A stretch of DNA of 27,130 nt from Lingula anatina (Eukaryota > Brachiopoda > Lingulata > Lingulida > Lingulidae): NCBI RefSeq assembly GCF_001039355.2, contig NW_019775905.1:146517-173646 (forward strand). Reading direction: 5' to 3'. Below the pieces are notes generated by a model, which made no database searches, had not been told where the DNA came from, and saw nothing but the letters and a program-made list of their open reading frames with translations. The position numbers and the translations under genes are program-made. Numbering within the stretch: the stretch's first letter is position 1; every line of letters begins with the position of its first letter. Below are positions 8,880 through 16,735 of this stretch, one piece after another.

Positions 8880-9720
8880 TAACCATTAATCACCCCACCC
8901 CCTAGGGACAGTCACACTAAAATTCCCATGTAGCTCACTCATGCACCAAAGACTCATGTTCCTAATTCGAATGGTCTAGGAGGAGATGAAATAAATTACG
9001 GTAATATATTAGTCAACCATCCCCAGGGATAGCCACACCCCAGGTCACAATAAAAAAAATTGCCGATGCACACCCAGACATTTTAGTTTCCTCAACCCAA
9101 ATATCTATATGGGTATATAGCAGAAAATAATAAAGATAATAATCAACCACCCCTAGGGACGGCAACACCCATAGTCACCAAAAATCCGAAGGACACGTGC
9201 ATATCCCTAATGGCAAGTTTAAATATCCCCGGCGCCTCGTGTTCCTCACTATAATGGATAGAGGATAACAGTAATAAATATTTAAAAAATATACCCCCCA
9301 AAGGACTGCAAAGTCACGGTACGACAGATCTACGGGTAGATAGCAGAAATTACGATGTAAAAATTTCAACCAACCACCCTATGGGACAACCACGCCCCGT
9401 ACTTCAAACTGTTTAAGGTACCTACAAAATATCCTGGTTGCAAAATGCATTGCAGTTCCAAAACTCATTTTTACGACTTTCCTTGGGTGCAAAATGCGTT
9501 GCATTTGAAAGATGCGGCTCTACAACTGTCATTATGATTGTGAATGGACCCTTAATTGTTGAAAAAGAAAAGGGCACCACACAGCACTGGACAGCTGAGT
9601 GCCTGAATGTAGGTTAAGGGATCCAATAAAAAACTGATTGTTGTGTACTTGGGGAAGATGACAGAAATTGTGATATGAATAAAATATAAATCATCCACCC
9701 CGGGGGCAGGCACCATATTC
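8880..9720 (-). repeat. degenerate satellite array, reverse orientation
   Basis: The same ~150-bp satellite as at 7640-8420 on the opposite strand. The reverse complements 'accatccccagggatagccacacc', 'accacccctagggacggcaaca' and 'accaccctatgggacaaccac' appear near 8889, 9014, 9144 and 9371, with a diverged unit near 9685. Between them are 'tgcacaccc'/'cgtgcatatcc' and 'gcagaaattacgatgtaaaa'. With the forward array it makes a large imperfect inverted repeat around about 8420-8880. Confidence 0.78.
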
Positions 9721-9898
9721 AGCCCATGGTGTCAAGGTAACCCCGTTCACATCCCGATTCTATCTCTAAATTATTTCAAATAGTTCCAGTTACTTTAAAG
9801 AAATTGGTTGCTAAATGCGTTACAGTTGCAGATTGCGTTTTCACGTACTTCCTTGGTTGCAAAATGCGGCTTTACAACTATGTTAAGGAATGACCCCC
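9434..9898 (+). repeat. repeated 'TTGCAAAATGCG' module
   Basis: A module of about 100-115 bp at 9434-9550 recurs at 9805-9898. Each carries two copies of 'ggttgcaaaatgcgttgcag'-like sequence, then 'gcggctctacaact' or 'gcggctttacaact' and a terminal 'gacccc'-like word. An inverted copy of the core word ('aacgcattttgcaacc') lies at about 7588-7603, left of the forward satellite array. That fits an extended inverted duplication spanning the satellites. Confidence 0.65.
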
Positions 9899-10230
9899 AG
9901 GCTGTAGTGTACTGTAGTTAATTTACGCTCTTATCTTTCACATTAAAACCAAGTAACAGGGTATCAATTACAAGTGCTCGGGTGAGGTGTAAGCACAAAA
10001 GAAATAAGCAATCCTAAGCAATATACTTGAGACACAAGGTTACTTAGCAGCTTAACTTTTCAATTCATCAATTTATTATGAATAAATATCAATCTACAAG
10101 GCTGTTGATCTCGCAGAACAACTGCTTTAATTAGGCTGCTAAACAACAAGTAGGCCTACCCCCCTCCGAACCCCTTATTAACAGGTTTCCAAATGCAGAC
10201 TGTGCCGCAAATAATACTTTCGGGTCAAAT
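9899..10230. other. intergenic, nothing recognised
   Basis: AT-rich sequence without open frames of note. It contains one copy of the palindromic word TAGGCCTA (10151) that recurs several times in the window. Confidence 0.4.
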
Positions 10231-10331
10231 GAGAGCCAGCCAAGGGCACATTTGGGGAACACGTTTGATCACGTCATGATGGACATTCACAGGTGTAGGA
10301 CCAGAACAGATTCTCTCGGAAACCAAAGGGA
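10231..10331 (+). repeat. dispersed repeat B, copy 1
   Basis: It aligns with 15554-15666 in the same orientation. Both contain 'cagccaagg', 'tttggggaacacgtt', 'cacgtcatgatggacatt', 'acaggtgtaggacca' and 'aaccaaggg', with scattered substitutions. The open frame starting at 10252 runs through this repeat and is not considered a gene. Confidence 0.75.
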
Positions 10332-11111
10332 CATAACTAAAGCATTACACCTGCGTGTCTTTCCTCATGGAAAAAAGAAGTCTTTTCAGAGTGGGAAGCG
10401 ATTTGAGCAAGACGATTGTAGTGCACAATTATATTTATGTACCTTCTCTGCTTCTTTTTCAACACTATTATCTATTTCAACACTATTATCTATTTATATA
10501 TCTTTAATAATTTATTCCTATTTGTTTATTTATCAATCTTATAATCCAGTAAGCTACGCGTAAATTATGTTTTCATAGCCTGGTTTACCTGATCCATTAG
10601 TTTTATGTATCAAGCGGATCTGGGAAGTGAGGACCCAGGGCCAAGGGGTCTGGACCTCCTTTTCTTCAAAGCTGACCATAATCTCCCATAATGCACTGAT
10701 TTTTATAAATACTGGATCCTCACCTACATATGACTGTGTATTTTAAAATTGCTCAAAACATGCATCCAATACCACTAAAGAAACCATATTCAGTCATGCA
10801 CGTAAATTAAAACGTACATTTTACCTATTTTGGATAATATTTACAGTACATGTAAAAAAACATTATTTTTCAAAAACGTTCTCTCTCATAACGTTGGACC
10901 AACAACATGTACTTTTTCACCATCATCCCATGTAAGCGCACGCGCACGCAGGCGATATCTCATGTGAAGATGAAGTCGCATTTCATCCTATAAAGTCGAT
11001 TTGACAGTAAAATCAGAGCATTTATCCCATGAAGTGGTAATATACCATGAAGTATGTTGAAACACACGTACCCGAAAAAAGCTTTTCACACAAATGCGAA
11101 AAAGTGATCAA
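10332..11111. other. intergenic, minor repeats only
   Basis: It contains a short perfect tandem duplication of an 18-bp unit (about 10458-10493, 'ttcaacactattatctat'). No protein-like frame, RNA gene or clear regulatory element was recognised. Confidence 0.45.
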
Positions 11112-11365
11112 GATCTAGAATTTGAAAGAGGGCGACATAAAAACAACAAAACTCAACTATCCGACCGAAATTGCCCCCACTGTGACAAGGCAGAGGATAA
11201 AATTAATTTCTTCTTAGAATGCAATCATCACGAAATCGAAAAAAATCACTAGGTTAATTTGCAGGGTCTAACAGACAACGTCAGAACAGCCTAAACCCAC
11301 CCTCTGCGCAGGGTGCAACTGCAGTAGGGAAATTTATAAGTAAGGTTATGAAAAAACGCAAATGA
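11112..11365 (+). pseudogene. C-terminal tail of a non-LTR retrotransposon ORF2 (decayed)
   Basis: From 11112 the frame reads an FERGRHKN block followed by CPHC, an acidic ED pair and FFLECNHH, ending at a TAG at 11250-11252. This order (basic ExGRY/H segment, CxxC, ED, hydrophobic-E-C, His) is the Cys/His region near the C-terminus of many LINE reverse-transcriptase polyproteins in invertebrates. After the stop, in another frame, the last codons read AVGKFISKVMKKRK and end in TGA at 11363-11365, a typical extreme C-terminus of the same proteins. A frameshift and a stop therefore separate the two blocks. No RT domain remains upstream, so this is a 5'-truncated dead copy in plus orientation. 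Confidence 0.65.
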
Positions 11366-11865
11366 TTAATTAGACATACACAAAGTCGCTCATCCATCGA
11401 ACTTGTATATTCTTTATAATGTATATTGTATAAAGTTATATCTTCGGTTATATTTTCGGTTTGTAATATTTATTATACATATCTTTTTGAACTTCCCAAA
11501 TAAAACCTCCCAAAATACCAAGTTTTTGATCCCACATTATTACAGACACCCCACTTATTATGTATGTGTTTTCAATCACTCAGCAGATGTCATACAGTTT
11601 TTACAATATATTTTTCATGACACAACCGTTGTTAATTGTGTAAGAGAACTTCAGAGGCCGATTGAATCCCGAGATCTTAATCTTATTTTCTATGTTTTAA
11701 TTGGCAAATTATACAGGTCTCTCCGTTGCCTCAATAATCCTCAGTCACAGCCGTTTGAACACGAGGCTGATGCACATGTCGAATGTTTTTCATTAGCTTG
11801 CAAGCGCGTATTGGAACGTGATATTTTTCGCAATTCAAGCGAGCGTTTTTTTTCCTGGAATTAGT
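11366..11865 (+). other. LINE 3' flank and an unassigned 153-codon open frame
   Basis: Just downstream of the LINE tail the sequence is AT-rich, as a LINE 3' UTR would be. An open frame from 11403 to 11864 begins in this low-complexity part with an implausible Tyr/Ile-rich start. From about 11570 its composition becomes more protein-like (many Arg, Glu and Cys). I recognise no family. It may be chance, or the later part may be an exon or decayed element. Confidence 0.2.
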
Positions 11866-12738
11866 GTATAAGAGAGTCTTCATCTTCATTGAGCAACAAA
11901 CGTGTGATGATAAGATGTACGCATCGTTGCAGCAATTTATCGATATTAATCTGGCAATAAATTAAATAGGCTAATATTGGTTTTCGGTCTGTATTTTTTT
12001 TGTGTGTGTTTGTGGCCGTAGTCTAACTAAAATGTTGCGGCTTTTTGACAAGTTCTTCAAAAATATTAACATCTGTCAGGATGGTCTTTGTTTTAATAAT
12101 TGGTAATTCTTAAGCCGTTGTTATTCTAAGCTGAAAGCTTTTAAACATAAACTTTGTCTGAATTATTCATAAAAGTCAAACCGACTTTTTAAGACATCCA
12201 CTTACTAAAACGTGATGCCCGTGTTTTCACATCACATTGCAGGCGTCTCATATAATGTTTACATGATACATTTCTTGATACCACAGTATAGAAGTACATC
12301 AGAGTACATCACTTATAAATTTCCCTCTAGAATCAGCCTATTTTGTTGGGTATGACCCTGTTTACTTGTGACTGGACTCGTTTTTTTTAAAATGTATTGT
12401 GCTGTGTTGCGCTGAATTGCTGTAAATTATCAAAAACCAGGGCGGGGTTAAATAATTTCCATTTGCACTGATTACGAGTGATTGAATTTTATGCTAGAGG
12501 ATATTCCCAATTTTTAACGCTGTGGTACTTTTGGAACCACAGTTATTTTAGAATTGGGCGTGTTAAGGATATTTCTCGTGTCTGTAATGGTCCTTTAAAT
12601 ATGAATACAATTACACCAATTTGCTCCAAATACATGTATCAATAACAGCAAACTCATATCCAACTAACTAAATTGTTAAGGAAATTATTCTCTCTCGTTA
12701 ATAACTGCATTCATTCCTTAACAAGTATAACACAGCGT
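11866..12738. other. gene-free interval; should hold later exons of the 13132 gene if real
   Basis: No recognisable protein, RNA or repeat was found. If the signal-peptide exon at 13132-13200 is genuine, its next minus-strand exon must lie here or further left. I looked for an acceptor followed by a phase-0 open frame and could not pick one convincingly. Confidence 0.35.
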
Positions 12739-13060
12739 AGGTACACTCCATGTCTTTGAAAATTCCCCAAAAACGCTTAATTTTGCCATCCATAGTTTCT
12801 AACAAATCTTACACACAGTGATTTAATCTCTTTTGTTTTTCTCTTGACCCGTACCTGATGTTGACATTTCTCTTGGAAATGGGGAAGTGGGCGCTGCTTT
12901 AATGACTGGCCATTCCTTTAAAGGTGAAAACCAATCCTTATAAATTTGATCAAATCGAATCCAAGTGCAGAGAAGGAAAGATTAATAATTCGGGAGTACG
13001 AGCAAATTGTTTATTTTCCTGGAAATCCCCTTTGTCGGTTAAATGTCATGGAGTGTACCT
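12739..13060 (+). mobile_element. MITE family C, copy 1
   Basis: A 322-bp non-coding element with perfect 14-bp terminal inverted repeats: AGGTACACTCCATG at 12739-12752 and its reverse complement at 13047-13060. It aligns along its length with 26609-26943 (shared internal words include 'gttgacatttc', 'aatgactg', 'cgaatccaagtgcagag' and 'gggaaaat'/'ggaaatcc'). The flanks here do not show a target-site duplication, unlike copy 2. No transposase is encoded. Confidence 0.85.
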
Positions 13061-13131
13061 TTTACATTTGAATCAATTTTTTTTCATTTGTCAAAACTTA
13101 CAGTGTAGGTAAGTCACGAAAAGAAACTTAC

Positions 13132-13200
13132 CTCGTCTGCTGACTCAACAGCTATGCATAGGATACAAAGAAATGTCAACAGTCCTAGAACTGCATTCAT
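13132..13200 (-). CDS. putative first coding exon of a secreted protein (signal peptide)
   Basis: On the minus strand an ATG at 13200 opens 23 codons, followed directly by a consensus donor, GAG|GTAAGT, at 13131. The peptide has a short polar start (M-N), a hydrophobic core at residues 3-18 rich in Leu, Ile, Cys and Val, and then a small-residue/acidic end (VESADE). That is a classic signal peptide with cleavage probably near residues 20-21. The exon ends in phase 0. A MITE (12739-13060) lies about 70 bp downstream, inside the presumed intron, and a TATA-like motif lies about 135 bp upstream. Later exons were not identified, so the mature product is unknown. A chance combination of hydrophobic codons and donor is possible, but the joint pattern is good. 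Confidence 0.5.
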
Positions 13201-13333
13201 CTTGGCGTTTGTAATTCGTAGTACCAGCTTTTTCTTTCTCCGTCTATCGTTTCCTGCACTGTTATTCTTTCTGAAGACTGGCTCACGTCAGAAGAATTTT
13301 TGCTGCGTTGGTTATAAATCAAATCGCTATCAG

Positions 13334-13346
13334 ATCATATATATGG
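13334..13346 (-). promoter_or_regulatory. TATA-like motif upstream of the signal-peptide exon
   Basis: The minus strand reads CATATATATGATC here, about 135 bp upstream of the ATG at 13200. That would leave a 5' UTR of roughly 105 nt. The region is AT-rich, so the match has limited weight and depends on the exon call. Confidence 0.25.
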
Positions 13347-13727
13347 TGTGGTCAGTGTTTGCCACATATGTCCAGTCCATTTGCAAGTCGTGTAAATAAT
13401 TACAGTTGACAGAGCTACTGCATTTATTTGTATGTCCATTTTGTTAAATCCAAACTGGTATAACGAGATTCGGTTTAGTTCTACTTTTACGTCAAGCCAA
13501 TTTGCACCATAGATTTTTATAATAAAAACAATAAGTTTATTGAGCACTGAATGATATGAATACATTTGTAGGCTCACTAGACGACATTATTTACACAATT
13601 ATTTATTGTTGCATCACACATTCATTTATATTTTTGTACCCTTTTCAAAATAACCAGCTGACGCTCTGTGAACCCAAGATCAGGTATTCAGAATTTGTCC
13701 GTAAAATCAGACTTGTTTTCAAGGACA

Positions 13728-13877
13728 GCACTTTTTCAGGTTAAGAAGGGGAGGGGGGGTAGCAGATCTGTGGAGGCGTATGTTACCGGTATCTTCTTAA
13801 CCGAACGTGATATTCTAAAAAAAAAGCTTATTTTAACAGCTTTTTCATTTTAAAATCGTTATTTGAAAATTTTAGTT
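13728..13877 (+). repeat. dispersed repeat A, copy 2
   Basis: Partner of 1096-1238, in the same orientation and with the same block order: 'caggtt', a G-rich run, 'tatcttcttaaccgaac', then 'aaaatcgttattt' and 'ttagtt'. The frames at 13556-13853 that cross it are not considered genes. Confidence 0.55.
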
Positions 13878-15553
13878 ACATTAGAGAATTAACGCGTATA
13901 GGCTTCTTAGGCCTCGTCTCTTTAACCTTAGAACAAAATAAAACTAAAAGTTTCCCACAAACACACAAGTTTAGAATCCATAATTCGTAAGCTATCTTTG
14001 GCAGCAACAAAAATGCGTCTAAAATTCTTAATCTGTATTAAATCTAACTAATTTTACTTAATTTCATTCATCAGTTCCCAACCTACGTTCAATAGGGTGA
14101 CTCCCGTTTTCGCCCACGTCCTCACACATAATTATAAAACTTAGCAAATTATTTATTCCATAAGTCTTGGTTATAAAATTATCAAAGGCATTCCAATTAT
14201 AATCGACACATAAATTGTATTCATATTGTCATTTTCATCCACACAAGTGGATGCATATGTTACAGTGAAATAAACTAAACTAAACTAAACATAAACCATA
14301 ACCCCAACCAAAAATTAATCCCTGACAAAGCTTAGATGTAACGAATTAACACAATCTTCCAACAATCTGCTTAAAAGCTCTAATTAGTATTGGCGCTGCT
14401 CTAAATCTTTCCCTTGAAGTGGTAAATTGAAACGGGGATGTTAGCCTTTAATTTTGCCCAAGGGAGTACGGCGTTGTGTAACAGTAAATTGCATTGGTAT
14501 GCATACTTATACTACCTAGTTATACTGGATCTGTCCTCTACCATTAGTCCCTCAAATCTCCACAATGTATTTGGTCAGATCACTGGGATTTCATGATATT
14601 CCCTTCACTGTACGCTCCTAAAGCAATACAATTGGGATGCTACATGTAAGTTGTCATCCAGTAGCAAAACATCACTTAAACATTATGCGAATGATATGGG
14701 ACATATAGCTTGTGAAAGCCTAGGTATAAATACCAACAAGGTATGCAGCTCATCTCTAAACCAGCCCCGTCAATCAAACACTCATTATGTTCACTTGCGT
14801 CTTAGTTTAAATGCAGTCAAACAGGCTATAATTACGAATATATTGCACGCTTATTAATAAACATTGTTTATTTTAGATCCGCTGATTCGAAAATAATATA
14901 ATCCATTTCTACTACTTGCACAAAACGCCTACATTTTGGTATTTTTATAGTGACCATACCTAAACCCTAAATCCTGAAAATCGAAAAAAAATCTGAAACA
15001 AAATGCGTAAATGAATAAAGTAGCTAGACTATCCTTCATAAGGAGCTCTTTACATAAATTGCAGTATTAATAGATTTATAAAACGTATGCAGTAAAAATC
15101 CATTATACTGTGCCTATATAAGGGACTAAGTTCTGATTTAAGCTCTGACTCACTTTAGTTCTTGACAGTCCAGTGGACATTTAGGAAATTCACGGGAATA
15201 AACGCGTCCATATGAAAATAAGAGCTTATAATAACTTGAAACGGAATAAAGTTTGCACGATCATGACAGTGAGTGAGTAGCCCCCCCCCCCCCCACATGC
15301 ACACAATCACCCACGAATGTAGGCCTAACAAGAAGCAAACAAGAAGCAGAGAACGCCATAAATGTTGTAGTAGTATTAAGCATCCTAAAGGTAGTCACGC
15401 AGCAAAACTTTTGTGTTCTTTAAAAAATCTGAGAAAATATTATAGCAAATATAATACAATTTAAATAATTGAAATGCATTTCTTTCCAACATTCAGTTTA
15501 CGTACGTTTTTTGGTAGCCTCTCAAAGTTTTAAACCTCAAATATTGGAGACCA
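13878..15553. other. gene-free interval
   Basis: AT-rich DNA with short chance frames only. It contains three and a half 'ctaaa' units at about 14271-14290, a poly-C run at about 15282-15294 and a TATA-like CTATATAAG near 15113-15121 with no gene behind it. The expected upstream exons of the PCSK7-type gene (with the catalytic His in an HHGTR-like context) were looked for on the plus strand and not seen. Confidence 0.45.
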
Positions 15554-15666
15554 TAATAGAGTCAGCCAAGGACACGTTTGGGGAACACGTTAGAACACGT
15601 CATGATGGACATTAACAGGTGTAGGACCATAACAGAGCCTCTGGTAAACAGTTTAGAACCAAGGGA
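15554..15666 (+). repeat. dispersed repeat B, copy 2
   Basis: Partner of 10231-10331, in the same orientation and sharing the same word order from 'cagccaagg' to 'accaaggg'. Its right part overlaps the local tandem duplication at 15630-15730. Confidence 0.75.
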
Positions 15667-15730
15667 CCGAACTTGATTTTNTAACAGAGCCTCTGGTAAA
15701 CAGTTTAAACCAAGGGACCGAACTTGATTT
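15630..15730 (+). repeat. 50-bp tandem duplication with an ambiguous base between units
   Basis: The unit 'taacagagcctctggtaaac...gaccgaacttgattt' occurs at 15630-15680 and again at 15682-15730, nearly identical (one small indel). An N separates them at 15681. This could be a real tandem duplication or an assembly join that repeated its ends. Confidence 0.9.
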
Positions 15731-15748
15731 GAGGACCAGAAGAGAGGC

Positions 15749-15751
<3 letters not shown>

Positions 15752-15784
<33 letters not shown>

Positions 15785-15798
15785 CACACACACACACT
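15752..15798 (+). repeat. (CA)n microsatellite
   Basis: About 15 CA units, then one TG interruption and further CA units. Minus-strand frames across it are Cys-Val repeats and not genes. Confidence 0.95.
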
Positions 15799-16131
15799 TG
15801 ACCTAGAGTTAAAAGGATATTATAGTGCCTGTGGGATCTTAAAATTTTATAATGAAAAATCTTTGGTCTCAATATGCTGTTGATGCTTAAATATCAATTG
15901 CCCACCTTGTAAAATTAATGCTATTTTTAAATAAAATACATAGGCAACGTCTGTCTTTAACACCTGGGGTAAAAACATGAATGACCAGGGTCCATTTTCA
16001 AAATTTGGAAATGTTCTTACATGAGAATAATGACAGCTGGATCTGACAGCTCCCTGACCTCTGAGACAGCATCAACTACTAGCATTTCACAGCCCATGTG
16101 ACCGTATACTACCACCAACTAACCTAGCTAA

Positions 16132-16330
16132 GACTGGGTTCCCATAACTAGATCGATCTAACAGGATCTAACAGGATCAATCAATCTCACGCCTACTGAA
16201 GCTGCTAAATGATCATTAATTACCCCCTAGCAGCTTCAGTAGGCGTGACAGACATCCAAGCCGCTTAAGTTGATTGCAATTTATTAAGAATCCTCGGAGA
16301 TAGATTGATCCACAGTTAGTACGATAGGGT
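16132..16330 (+). mobile_element. small foldback element with a 21-bp perfect hairpin
   Basis: 16187-16207 and 16228-16248 are perfect reverse complements (21 bp) around a 20-nt loop. Outside them the ends are also related in inverted orientation: 'gttcccata...ctagatcgatctaac' on the left and 'agatagattgatcc...agttagtacgatagggtctgggaa' on the right. The right end resembles 25936-25975, next to the long hairpin in the 3' region, so these are probably two members of one non-autonomous foldback family. It lies just upstream of the first PCSK7-type exon. Confidence 0.6.
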
Positions 16331-16541
16331 CTGGGAATGGTCTTGAAAAGGGTGCACTTTTTACATTGCTAACACCCACTTTATCTTACTTTTGGTATGT
16401 AAAGTGATAGTTTGATAAGTTTTGAAAAATAAGCCACTGTTCAAACTACATTGTATGCCCAACTACACCCCCTTAAGACATACCCTTTGTTTATATCTGT
16501 CAAATTTAGTTCTTATGCCTTTTTGTGTTTATTCCTTATAG

Positions 16542-16735
16542 CTGGGGTCCAGATGATGATGGCAAAACAGTAGATGGCCCCCACATCTTGGCACAAACTG
16601 CTATGGAAAAAGGTGTCAACTTTGGTCGTCAAGGCTATGGGAGTATCTATGTGGTTGCCAGTGGCAATGGTGGTTTCCATGGAGACAACTGCAACTTTGA
16701 TGGCTATGCAAATTCAGTTTATACTGTTACTATTG
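16542..16735 (+). CDS. PCSK7: PCSK7 exon a (oxyanion-hole Asn)
   Basis: The acceptor TTCCTTATAG ends at 16541. The exon opens with the last base of a Ser codon, then [14 protein letters not shown], a block almost invariant in kexin-family proteases. The oxyanion Asn codon is at 16666-16668 in VVASGNGG. It ends one base into a Gly codon at 16735, before a GTAGGT donor. Because it starts mid-codon, at least one upstream exon must exist. Confidence 0.92.

Noticed and set aside
9175-9369. 64-codon minus-strand frame
   Set aside because: It lies wholly within reversed satellite monomers.
10252-10563. 103-codon plus-strand frame
   Set aside because: Its start lies in dispersed repeat B and its end is low-complexity Ser/Ile/Tyr; the other copy of the repeat has no such frame.
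14271-14290. 'ctaaa' tandem units resembling a telomere-type repeat
   Set aside because: Only about three and a half units, not the metazoan TTAGGG type, and embedded in ordinary AT-rich DNA.
15113-15121. CTATATAAG core-promoter-like motif on the plus strand
   Set aside because: No gene starts downstream; the first ATG frames are very short.
15562-15795. 77-codon minus-strand frame with a Cys-Val run
   Set aside because: It is made of the CA microsatellite and the tandem duplication, and it spans an ambiguous base.
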